A DNA stretch of 64,000 nt. Source: Amoebophrya sp. A120 (lineage: Eukaryota > Sar > Dinophyceae > Syndiniales > Amoebophryaceae). Of this stretch, positions 11,139 through 21,900 are shown in pieces (the first letter of the stretch is position 1; each line of letters begins with the position of its first letter). The notes under the pieces are model-generated. The model was not told the DNA's origin. It was given only the letters and a program-made list of their open reading frames with translations, and made no database searches. The stretch covers positions 2,180,167 to 2,244,166 of the forward strand of contig CAJINV010000010.1 in the NCBI GenBank assembly GCA_905178155.1. Direction: 5' to 3'. Both the position numbers and the translations under genes were made by a program.

Positions 11139-13521
11139 GTTCATGTTGGCTTTGACACGGTCACAAATACCATTTGCTCTGCCTCCTGTGCAGTTGGCTG
11201 CGGCCCATTTCCCGGTGCAATTTTCAGGACTGCGAAATGGTCCGGATTCATTTCACTTAGAGCAGCCTGTTCATCCACCAAATCGTTCTCTCCGGTGGCG
11301 CGCCCTGTACATCGAGTGCTATCCTGTGCAAAAGTATCGTACTCGTACTAATTGCGATCATGCATGACAAATCTTGGCTCTTAGCGAAATCAGCATTACA
11401 AATTCCATTTTTCCTTCTGGAAAAATTTGTATTGCGATTACTACATATTATATTCATGCGAAAAAAGAGGTAGACAGAGGGTAAACAAGAGGTGGCCGAG
11501 AGGTCAAAAAGAGGTCAAAAGAGGTAAAAAAGAGGTCGACAGAGGTGGAGAGGTGGCGCGGGACCCCTTTCGAGAGGATCGGCGAGAGGGTGCGCGAGTA
11601 TAGCCCGCCGAAGGCCCCACCTTAAGGCGGCGCCTAAGTGCCTCAGAGGGTGCAGAGAGGTCAAAAAGAGGGGGCGCGAGAGGTCGACAGAGGTCGAGAG
11701 AGGTGGCGCGAATAAGGGGCGACCTCTCGCGGACCCTCTTGGCCACCTCTCGGCCACCTCTGTCGACCTCTACCCGCGAGTATAGCCGGATTATTAGCGG
11801 GGACCCCCAAAAGAGGTAAAAAAGAGGGTCTGCGAGAGGGTAAAAACACAAAGTGGCGGGCGCGAATCCGCATGGTCATGCCCATATTTGGCACTGCAGG
11901 CTATTCGCGGACTTGTTTTGTTCGGCGCCTGTCCCCGCCACCCTCTCGCGCCACCCTCTCGCACACCCTCTCGCGCCACCCTCTCGCGCCACCCTCTCGC
12001 GCACCCTCTCGCGCCACCCTCTCGCGCTACCCTCTCGCGCCACCCTCTCGCGCTACCCTCTCCCGCCGAGCGCCTTCTGTTCGCCCCCGATGTTCTTTGC
12101 AGCTGCTCCCTGCGCAGAGCGCCCGCAGGCGCGGGAAGCGCGCAAGTGGTCCTGCGGGTTGGCGCGGCGCAAACCAGCGGCACGAATGCAGTACGTTTCG
12201 TTGTACATAGGCCCGTGGGGTTGTGGTCCGATCGGCAAACAGTCATGCCCCGGCCCAACAGCCGTGCGCTCCGGCGGCAGCCGGAGCATGGCTGGTTTAT
12301 ACTAGTACGATACTTTTGCAATGCATAAGTGCTCTGCAGCAACAAAACCCGGTACCCCTGCAACATCCGTACCATCGCGTGATCGAGCGAATCGAAAACG
12401 ACCGCGATGTTTTGGGGATAAGAAGAAGTTGTCCTGGGTCCTACAAAAGGCTCTGGGATAGGGTGGAACTGCGTGCTCTCCAGCGCGGCGGACCACAGTT
12501 TGCCGATTTTGGTCACAAAGTTTTCTTCTTGTTGTGAGACGGGAGAGTTGCAGCTTCTTTTCTTGCAGAAAGCGAGAAAGAGGTTAAGACGTTCGTGCAC
12601 GTGCGGGACCGTGGTGGAGAAATTCTCTTGCGGTGGTTGTTGCGATAGTTTGTTTTCGTTTGTAGTTCCCGTCGTGTTGCTACTTTCCGCAGTGTTTTCT
12701 GTCGCACCATCAGTTGCGTTTGTTTTTGCGGTTTTGTCATCGGTAGGAGCGTGTTCCGACGCGCAATTCTTGTTCCCGGCTGGTCGTGTTCCCTGCATCC
12801 ATGCGAGGGCGGCTGGAAGTGGAGGGACGATGATTTGCTAGGAGGTTAGGAGGTACACTGCTCTGCAAGGACGACGTGCACCACCGAAAACAAGAAGCGC
12901 ATCAACTCTATACCATCAGTGGCAAGTGAAAACAAGTAGAGGTGATATATTCAGTGGATGCACTTTTAGCATTAGCTCTAATTGTTCATATTCACCTAAC
13001 ACAGCAAACATTTGCCATCTGCAGCTACACACCTCGAGGAGAACTTACGAAACTATACCTTCAACATCGTCCAGCAACATCTTCGTTTGTTGCGCAACTT
13101 CTTCTCCTGCTTCCGGGCTAGACGTTGTCGGTTCCGATGAAGCCGCAGCGCCATCGGTCGAAGAAGTGTTTTCGCTCATCTGATCACTTTTCCCCACACT
13201 GGCCTGCTCCGTCATCGTGTCCAGCAACACGACGTCATCTGGCGCCTGCAAAACCGCCGCGAGCTCTTTCGTTGCGGTGCGCAGAGCACTGCAAAACAAC
13301 CGGACCTGATTTTGCTCCGAAAAATAATATTGATTCTCGGCTGCACCAGAGTTCTTCTTGCCCAGCAAGGGAGCTGCACCGGCTCTTGCAGCCGATTCTC
13401 CACATCGGAAGCCGGTCGATCCGCTGACTGCTGCATAAGTAGGCTGCACGACGACCGCTCCTCTGCGAGCCGCCGTTCGTGTTGCACCCGGGTGGCGGGC
13501 GAGTTTGGAGAGTACTGTCAT
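11139..13521 (-). CDS. Unrecognised protein, possible organelle-targeted N-terminus
   Basis: Starts at ATG 13521 with MTVLSKLARHPGATRTAARR, an Arg/Ala-rich acid-free start that could be a mitochondrial presequence. Exon 1 continues to about 13063 (VRLFCSALRTATKELAAVLQ, TKMLLDDVEG). Exon 2 spans about 12817-12328 (Ser/Thr/Asn-rich, then VPHVHERLNLFLAFCKKRSC and NIAVVFDSLDHAMVRMLQGY). Exon 3, 11319-11139, reads STRCTGRATGENDLVDEQAA and ends PTAQEAEQMVFVTVSKPT plus stop. About 376 codons. A possible donor (ATG|GTATTTG near 11155) could instead splice on into the 8588-11090 frame, making one larger gene. The intron between exons 2 and 3 is a 1-kb introner with nested repeats. No family recognised. 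Confidence 0.55.
11320..12327. mobile_element. Introner element F1 expanded by nested repeats
   Basis: 1,008 bp, against about 150 bp for most F1 copies. Intact ends TATCCTGTGCAAAAGTATCG (left) and CGATACTTTTGCAATGCATA (right), duplication AGTGC at 11315-11319 and 12328-12332. Normal F1 sequence runs to about 11455, then foreign repetitive DNA follows almost to the right end. Removal reads RVLLLQSTRCTGRATGEN in frame, so the enlarged unit is still expected to be spliced. Confidence 0.9.
11462..12070. repeat. GAGGT / CCTCTCGCG satellite with inverted arms
   Basis: Left half is built of variants of AGAGGTCGACAGAGGTGG and GAGAGGTGGCGCG; right half of CCACCCTCTCGCG and GCACCCTCTCGCG, about 12 bp per unit, roughly ten copies at 11938-12065. 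The halves are largely complementary, so the transcript could fold into a long imperfect hairpin. An internal inverted pair (GAGGTCGACAGAGG / CCTCTGTCGACCTC) lies within the left half. It sits wholly inside the 11320-12327 introner. Confidence 0.8.
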
Positions 13522-13529
13522 GGTAGATT

Positions 13530-14690
13530 CGTTTTACTTTTTCTTTTCCAGAACAAACCGTATCTAGTAAGTGTCGTCGTTCGGAAGAACAAACGCTGGC
13601 TCGCTTATTTCTGGCAACTTTGCTTTTGCCTCGTGCGGCGCAAGGGGGAATGGTTAGCACTTCTTCGCCCTACCTCAATGTCACGATTTACGAAAAAGAA
13701 GTCACGCTTCTAGAAATCTTCACGATTTTCTTTATTTCTCGATGCCAGCAGGAGTAACATGCCGTAGATAACGTTCAAAGCCCGAAGCCAGGCCTACACG
13801 ATACTGTGACCGCGGTGGCGATGTTGCCACAGTACTAGTGTCGACACGCACTAAGAACTAGAGCAGGCTGCTCTGCATGTAGATCTTCACACGCCACTAT
13901 TAGATCAAGGAACCGCCACAGCTACCATTCGCAATCTCCGCCAACCGCACCCATGGGCCTAAAGCGCTGCAATACCTTTACGGCAGTTCGACTTCTCGGT
14001 AACAGAAAAACAGCCGCACTAGCTCATGATCTCGCCGCAGATCCGGGTGAACTCCTGTCTGAGATCGCTTCTAGGCTGATGTTGATCAACTACATCACGA
14101 CCGTCGCTGGATCTGGTAGCACAAAGAATCGCTACCGAGGTCTTGTAGGATCTTTGATGACACGAAAGAAGAACACACTAGGCGAAGCGAAAGACTGCAG
14201 TCTCTCTTCAGCAACTAAGGTCGTGCAGCAACAGGAGGAGGAGAAATACGTAATGGAGTCATTCACTGCGGGCTGTGATCTAGTTTAGGGGAAAGACGAA
14301 AATGGTCTGCACTACTACTACTAGAGAGAAATAAAGATGTCTCTATTGATTGGGTGTGGCGTCCTCGACAAAAAATTCAGGTCAATGATGTTCCGTAAAA
14401 GGTGTTCTTTGATATCTTTGTGTTGTGCGATGCGCTCTGTTAGCGTTCTCTTTGTACTAGTTCTCAGTGGTTCTAGTCCTAGGATAAAACGTCGCAAGTA
14501 CCTCTTTATGTTAATGGGGTTTGGAAAATTCAAATTGCATGGAAAATGATCCGAGCTGTGGCTTTGCTAGTCGACGAAGCCACAGCGGTGAGAGAAAAAT
14601 GATGAAGAAGTCTTTGCAAAGTACTTATTTCGGGCTGCTAAAAGTTTGCAAGGTTTTTCTACTTCTGCGAGAACCTCCTCCTACACGCAC
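13530..14690. other. Intergenic stretch with one weak plus-strand ORF
   Basis: Between the putative 5' end of one minus-strand gene and the 3' end of the next. The only frame of note is 13953-14288 (+), 111 codons from ATG, starting MGLKRCNTFTAVRLLGNRKT. It has no recognisable domain and no supporting context, so I do not call it as a gene. No repeats or RNA genes are obvious. Confidence 0.45.
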
Positions 14691-14693
14691 GAC

Positions 14694-16535
14694 CTACGGC
14701 ACCCAATGGCTCAGCTCATGCCTCGTTGCCGTCAGGTGCGGGTAATGCTGCACTCCTGCAGCACCGGGAAGAGGTTCTCGTAGTAAGTCCGCTGCTCCCC
14801 CTAGCCTCCTCTGCCGTGGCAATTGGTCCCAATCGGAGTGTTTGCTTGGTTTTTTGTGCGGATGTTGAACAACTGCCGCTGCTGCACCAGGTAGTTGCGC
14901 CAAAACTTCGCTTGTACTACTTCCCGTTGCAGCACCACTAGCACCTCCAGCAACTACTCCGTTGGACAGCATATTGTCGTACTCCACCGCCGCTCCCCCG
15001 GCGTCCGTCGGATCGTCCCCGAGAAATGCGTGCGCAATAAAACACACTAAATATCCTGTGCAAAAGTATCGCACTCGTATTGCAATCATGCATTACAAAT
15101 CTTATTCTTAAGGCAATGCAGCATTACAAATTTCATTTCTCATGCTGAGGAAATTTGTAATGCATTTATACGAGTACGATACTTTTGCACTGCATACTAA
15201 AGACAACGCCACCAAATCCATCACCACCTGGATTGTTGCCGACGCGTGCGCCGGGTCGATCCTGCATAGAAGAAATAACTGCGGTAAAACCGCCCCGAGT
15301 AACGCCCCGACAAACACGATGATCGACGCCGCGAAGGATAAAACGAACGCCGTGTCCAGGTGCGGCCACGCGACGACAAAATGCTGGACCAAAAACCTCA
15401 AACAGGCGAACACCCCAATGACCAGGCCGAGTAGCATCGCGGTACGGAGGAGTTCCAGGTTATTGATTTGCTTCCTTTCCGCGAATTTCCGGACCACGTA
15501 GACCACCGACTGCCCGCCCGCGTTCCCGCCGGCACCAACTAGCATGGTGGAAAAATACACGATGCTGGGGTGCTTCATCAGCAGCTTCGAGTAATTTGCC
15601 AGAATGGCCGACCCGGAAGACTGGAGGAGCAACAGACCAATCAGCCACATGGCGCGGTTGTGAAAAGCAAACTGCTCCGCGTAGAGGGAAGAAGCAGAGG
15701 ACCCTGGTGAATTCTGTAGAGAACTTTCTTTCGACCGAGAGGATGGTCGCATCAGAGGCAAGCTGTCAACATAGTTGCTGTCCTGGTCCACAGTAAGGTG
15801 GAAAGAAGAACTTTTATGCGCCGGAGTTGGACTCGCACTGTCTCGCTTTTGACGACTACTGGGCGTGGTCATCATCTTGCCAATCAGATTTCCGGCAGGA
15901 GGATGTTGATGTTCTTTATTTTGCCGAAGATTCTTGCCCGTTCCTGTAGTTTCAACGTCGTGCGCGGATTTCTCAAAAAGTGCTGGGTTGTCTTCTTCGC
16001 GACTTCTGCTGTCTGTTCTGGAAAGAGATGGCAGTACATCTTCCCCGCCACACGAAAGAGTCTCAAAAATCTGCAGCTGGACATGGTCTTGGCGCCTTCG
16101 TCCTCCTTCATCTTGGTCAAGATCATAATTCAAATCCTGCGCTACAGCTCCTTCAATGGAAGACGAGGAATTGTCAGAGGAGGATGAACTAGAATTATTC
16201 CTGAGCACTTGTAACCTCGCCTTTCGCTGCTCGTACAGTTGCTGAAGTTGCTGCTCGAGCTGCAGGATCTCGGTGTCGAGGGCATTTTTTCTATGTTGGC
16301 TACCTTTCGTTGGAGTTAGCTGCCGACCTGCTCCACTCGGGGGCTTTATTCGACTTGCTGCTGCACTACTGCTCGCGGCGGGAAGAGCCACAGGCTGCAT
16401 CCCCAGGGAAGCGGAAGCTCCTGTTGCTGCAGAGGAGTCATCATTTGTTCTTTCCATCGCTGCAGCTGCTGCTGCAACAGTGTTCTTCGAAGTCGGAGAA
16501 GGAGAGCTCAACATGGTTCCGTAGCTCAAATGCAT
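14694..16535 (-). CDS. MgtE-type Mg2+ transporter, single MgtE domain
   Basis: MgtE/SLC41 proteins move Mg2+ across membranes through a five-helix MgtE domain. About 565 codons from ATG 16535 (16514 is an alternative). Residues 1-290 are cytosolic and low-complexity, with a short coiled coil (ILQLEQQLQQLYEQRKARLQ). The membrane part starts at about 295: WLIGLLLLQSSGSAILANYS, then TMLVGAGGNAGGQSVVYVVR, the counterpart of the PMLxGxGGNAGSQ signature, then LLRTAMLLGLVIGVFACLRF, LSFAASIIVFVGALLGAVLP, and RIDPAHASATIQVVMDLVAL followed by SLVCFIAHAFL. The last helix is completed across the introner at 15052. There is one MgtE domain, as in bacterial MgtE, where animal SLC41 has two; no CBS domains are seen. 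The C-terminal tail of about 100 residues is low-complexity. Confidence 0.85.
15052..15196. mobile_element. Introner element F1 in the MgtE gene
   Basis: 145 bp, nearly perfect F1 ends (TATCCTGTGCAAAAGTATCG, CGATACTTTTGCACTGCATA). Duplication CTAAA at 15047-15051 and 15197-15201. Removal reads DLVALSLVCFIAHAFLG, completing the last MgtE helix. This is a homology-supported test of the splice model. Confidence 0.93.
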
Positions 16536-16559
16536 CGAGAGGGCCGGGGTTTCTAGAGA

Positions 16560-18085
16560 AAAATTGTATTTGTATAGCAAATAAGCATGAGGAGTCGGGT
16601 CTTGTTTATATGACCGAAGTGGCAACAACAAAGATCGCTGTTGCAGTCGAGGACTCGTCAACGCGATCAAAAAGATAAGTGTCTGGGGTGTGAAAAGTTG
16701 TATTAAAAAGAACCGCCTGCAGGGAAGATGTTGAGGGTTGCAGCTGGTTCGATCATAGATGCGCAGAAGAAACCGGAACTTCTTCTTCAACGAGCTACGA
16801 AAAGACAGCAAGAGTCACTTCATATGGAGAACGAAACCGATTTTTTTTACATCACAAGAAGCAGAAACCGAGACACTTTCGTAAGCCGAGCGAGCAACAA
16901 AACAGAAAGGGAAGCCGGCACACACACTACATTTACGTTAGTTTCGATGTCATGTGGGTCTCAAAAACGTTTTAACCGAAGCAGTTTCTTGTGGTTCACA
17001 TTATTCCTTTTTGAAAAAGACCGTGGTAAATTCATCTTCTTCATGTACAGGTGCATTGGACTACGAACCAAAAGTGACGCAGTGGTAATGTTCTCTAGTC
17101 AGGTACATTTTTTGGTACTGGACTTCTAAAATCGAAGACAATACGCGACGAAAAACTGTGCAAGAATTCAGAGAAGCCACTCGCCATGATTTAGATATAG
17201 ATTTAGATTTACATTTACAAACAGCCATGGTCTGAAAAAAACCTAACTTCTACTTTTTCGGTTTTCTCGAGACGATTACGAATTAAAAAAAGCAGAACAA
17301 CAAGATTTGCGACAAAGAACTGCAAATAACGTCAGGTCTACAACTGATAAGTGAATTTCCTAGCAAGCTCCACGGGCGATTTTTGACCATATTTTTATGT
17401 GATACAATCTTGAAAACTTAATCCCATATCTTGGCGCGAGCATAAATAAACTCCGTAGAGAAACTACAAGCCTACAGCTAGTGTAACACGTAATAGCTGG
17501 CAGCGAACCAGCCATGATAGCTGCTTGTGCTTCGGAACTCCCTTTATTCGGTCCTCGGAAATGTGAAACTCGAAACTCAAGTTTCATAGATACTGATACA
17601 TACTTACTTTCAAAAAATTCGTGATCTTCATCTTGTTGATGGACCAACTTCTGAAAAAAACGCTACGAATTCCTCGTTTTACTTACTTGTAATTTCTTCT
17701 TGCTGCTGTGAGTCCGACTAGATTATCCTTTAGTCAATCCATAATATCCAGTTCATGCTGTGATTACGTTCATCCCCTTTTGATGCATGTGTGTTCTTCC
17801 CACCCTAACACCTTGCGTAGTTTTGCGGTTTGAATATTAGGCTACGATACTTTTTTTGCTATTTCGTGTTCTTCTTTGTTTGTCAATGACACCTTACTCC
17901 GTCCTCCCGGCAGCGACGCTAAAACTGGCCTGAATAGCCTGCCAAGGGTAAGTAAGTTCTACTGTTAGCAATATCAAGCTACAACAAAAGTAGTATTCCT
18001 GAATCGAAATATTTTGAAAAAAAAAACATGATATTAATCGAGTAGTACGTATTTTGTAGAGCTTCTATCTAGTAGGGTAGAATTA
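16560..18085. other. Intergenic stretch, no supported gene
   Basis: AT-richer than the flanking genes. Upstream of the MgtE gene the frame remains open to 16811, so an extended 5' end is possible. Beyond that only short unsupported frames are found, including one of 95 codons at 17360-17647 with no domain. The stretch ends at the MITE duplication. Confidence 0.45.
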
Positions 18086-18090
18086 TTTCC

Positions 18091-18947
18091 TTAGGGCGGA
18101 AAAGTCGGCAAATATCATCATTTTTGCAAGCGCACTTTTTGGGGGGGTAAAAAGATTCTGGCTGTTGGGGGTGTAGGTACTGCTTTTTTTCCTGTTGGCC
18201 ATTTAGATGTTGGCGCCGCACTTCGGTGTTACGGTCCGCCATCCGGCCCTCCCCTTTTTCCAATAAAACCGCCGGACTTTGTTGAAGCTCCACCCGCCTG
18301 CGGCCCTCTGGCGCGGGATGCCGCACCCAATGTCCTGCATTCAATTCCGGACGCGCCCACATATCTTCTCATCCTCCCTCTCCGACCGGATATGGAGAAG
18401 GCGGACGCGCCAGCAGTCGAGTGCTTCCGGGGGGGTGCCGAAGGGGGGGGAGTAGGGGGGTCGGCTTGGGCTGCCTCTGGGCTACCTTTTTTGGGCACGC
18501 AAAATCGGCAGTTTCCAATGGGGATGAGGGGGTCGGCATAGGCTACCCCAAAGCTGCCTGAAGGGGGTGCCCGGAAGGGGTGTCCGGGAGGGGCAAAAAT
18601 GCACCCCCCTGACCACCTCCCCTGGCCGGGCCTCCTTCTCCGGGCGAAGGGCCTCGTCGAGCCCCGGTCAGGGAGGCGGCCCGGCCACTGTTCGAAGAGC
18701 GGGCCCACGACACAGCGTCCGGCCATCTGAGCGACAACGCACAGAGCGAAGGCACTGTGGCCTGCTTCTGGTCTTGGTGTTGCGGCATCTCCGAAGCTCA
18801 GCTATCATGTTTCCTGTGGAAAAGATGAAGTGACACGCGAGGCGTGTCGGCTTCCAAGATGTTCCGCCCCCGACAAAAAACCTTTTTTTACCCCCCAAAC
18901 AAGTGCGCTTGCAAAAATGATGATATTTGCCGATTTTTCCGCCCTAA
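18091..18947. mobile_element. MITE-like DNA transposon, 857 bp
   Basis: Near-perfect terminal inverted repeats of about 65 bp: the left starts TTAGGGCGGAAAAGTCGGCA and the right is its complement ending CCGCCCTAA, with three or four differences. Both arms include the GCAAGCGCACTT word and a run of Gs. It is flanked by TTTCC at 18086-18090 and 18948-18952, a 5-bp target duplication. The interior is GC-rich with no credible transposase; the 165-codon frame at 18229-18726 is Pro/Gly/Arg-rich and overlaps another frame. It lies 9 bp outside the stop of the giant coiled-coil gene. Superfamily not assigned. Confidence 0.88.
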
Positions 18948-18960
18948 TTTCCAGCTTCGC

Positions 18961-21900
18961 TCAAAAGTGATCCATCGACTTCCGCCGACCCGAGAGATGC
19001 TGTCCGGATGAACCTCCTCCATGAAGACCGCGGTGGTTTTTACTCGGACTGATAGAGGAAGAGCTACCGGACATCATAACTCCTCCACCGCTAGTACTCA
19101 TCATTCCTGTATTGTTGTTCGTGGTCACATTTATTCCGGCCATATTAATACCCGCATGTTGTTGGTTCATGCCGAGAGCTTTCGCTTTGAGCGAGTCCGG
19201 AAATCGTTTCTGCATCTGGTGAAAATTATTTGTCGGCGTGCTGGCACTGCTTGGTTGGTGCGAGGCCGAACCTGTCATAGAGCCAGGAGCAGCTCCATAA
19301 CCCGAGGACCGTCCACCTGCGGTTCCTGCGTTGGTGTTGTACAAGGGTGCTGCATTGCCTCCTACTCTGCTGCTACTTTCCGCAATATTAGCACCACCAA
19401 CACCACTTCCACCATGCTGTTGTTGATTGTAGTGATTCACTACATTCAAGGGCGGCGTGCTCGAGGTGTTCCTCAATATCCCCGGCCTGGCCCTTGCGGA
19501 GCTGGTACTGTTTGGCGTCGCACTGGGGGTCGGCACGAGCTGCGGCGTGCTTCCGGGCGTCGACGTGGGGATGTTGATTTGCATCTGGTGCTGTGCGTAA
19601 AAAGCGCCGAGGTTGGCCTGCAGATGCGGCTGCTGTCCAAAATTTGCCTGGATCATCTGCGGCTGGGGCTGCTGCAGCTGTTGTTGAACAACTACCTGCA
19701 GCGGTGCTGGCGCAGCAGCAGTAGCAACTCCAACTCCGCCTGGCGGCAGGTGGTCCTGTGGATAGTTGTTACAGTGCGGAACAAATGAAGAACCACTAGC
19801 GTTGTTTCCGCCCTGACGAAGGTGCAGTTCCATGTTGTTGGCATTTGTAGTTCCTGTTCCAACACCCAATACCTGGTTCAGCTGCTGCTGGTGGTGGAGC
19901 AGTGTCCTTCCACCGGTTGACGTCCCCGATATCCCACGAAAAAACTGTTTCACTGTGATGATTTTGCAACATCTGCATCACAAGTTTGCTAACATGACAC
20001 AGAAAATCTGCCATGCGCGTTTCCCAAGGGAAAACACGCTTGAAAATCCAATGTCTTGCAGGTCTAGCAAGACAAATAGTTCTGCGTTCCAGTTTTTGCA
20101 TCACAAGTTCACAGTGAAACAGTTTTTTCTTGCGATACCCGAAGGCGTCTGTCTACTGCTACCGGTTGTGGGAGTTGTTCCACGGTGCTGGTGAAGCGGG
20201 TAAGAAACTACGTTGTTCCTGTTTTCAGTACCACCAGTCGGTTTTATTTGCGTTGCTGGGTACTGCACAGGATCAATGTTCTTGAAAGAAGTCGAAGCGG
20301 CTGCTGCAGGAGCTGCAGCTCCGCTTGTTGCGGCCCTTCCATTAGCAAATCCGCCTGGTATTCCTCCTCGTCCCGTAGTCATCATCTGAGCAAAATCAAA
20401 CCTCGAGCTAGCACCCGGCGCCCCGGCTGGTGTGGCTGTTGCACTCTGACTGATGTTGTACACGGAGCCACCTCCGTAGAAGTTGGTCTGCTGCTGACCC
20501 CCGCTGCGGGCGGCGAATGGTGCACCTGGGTCTCCGACCTGCTGCTGCGCTCCAGGTGTCGGCAACACCTGCTCGCCTCTTGATGTCGTGGACACTGGCT
20601 GTCTGAGTCTTTCGAAGGTGTTGTTTATGTTTTCGTCGCGCAGCACATCAGCATATGTAGCACTACCCCCCACAGCTACAGCACCTTCCAGCGCCGATTG
20701 CGACCGGGATTCTATCTCAACTTCGGGCACGTGCGCGAATCTACTCGTAGTTCTGCTTGGGGGGCGGAAGGAGGTAGAAGGCGCAGGTGGCACGACTTCC
20801 GGCGGGGGAGGCGGTTCCTGTGGCGCGCTTGAGGAAGAAGAAGATGAGGACGATGTGAGATCCGAAGAACTTTGCGGCGGGTACTGCGAGGGGGGAGAGG
20901 AGGAGGAAGTTGCTCTTGCGCCATTCGTAGCTCCTACCATACCGGGAGACGGACACGAGGGGAACGGGTTTTTCGCTCTGTCAGGCTGAAAAGCTGTTTG
21001 GTGCGGTGGGATTCCTGTGGTGTCTGTTTGCCTCTGATAATGCTGCTCAGGAGAAGTAGCAGGAGCAGCATACGACTGCCCAACCCCATGGCCATGACTT
21101 TTCGGTACTAGTTGTCGTGTAGTAGACCCAGCACCGCCCTCTTCCTGTGCAGCGGTAGAAGTTTTCACCACGTCCAGAAACGACGGGGAGCTCCCAGAAG
21201 CGGAATTTGTATTGCCATAATTCGCCGGGAATGCAGGGTGAGCTGAAGCACCTCTGTGTTCGTCTTCCCCGAATCGAATTTGACCGTGTTCCCCTTGCTG
21301 CCTCGCAATGCCAGCGCCTGGTCCGCCAGAAGAAGACGAAAAGACGCTGGGCTCCGGGTAGAAACTGTGAAAGCCTGTTTGTTGCGGCGGCATTCGAGGG
21401 CCTCCAGCTGATATCGTGGCCGCCCCTGGACGAACTTGTCCTGAGCTAGGGCTAATACTCCCGCCTGATGATTTGTTTTGCGGACCACGGAGCAGGTTCT
21501 TATGTTCATCCTGCGGCGCCGCCGAGGTTCTTCTCGTCTGAGTAGTTGAACTAGTACTTGTATCAGTCTCATTTTTCGCGAACACATTCTCCCCACCGAG
21601 GTATTCGTTCGTGCTTTCCGTGATCTTTTGTCTGATTTCTTCCAGTCGCTTTTCCAACTTTTCGAACTCGTTAGCTTCTTCTTCACGGAGATCATTTTTA
21701 TCCTCGGAATTTTTACTATATCTTCGGCCGGCGGCATCCGCGCTTGGTCTTTCGCCTTCAAGATCTACTCGTTCACCATGCTCGTCGTGAACAAGCAGAG
21801 CACCGTCGTTCACAATGGTGAACGACTTGTCCAGATCCCGCATGGCCGAGCTAGCGCGGCCCATCAACTGCACGAGTTCCAAAACCTCTTCTCCAACGTT

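Noticed and set aside
18229-18726. 165-codon minus-strand frame inside the MITE
   Set aside because: Pro/Gly/Arg-rich, overlaps other frames of similar length in GC-rich filler, and has no transposase motif.
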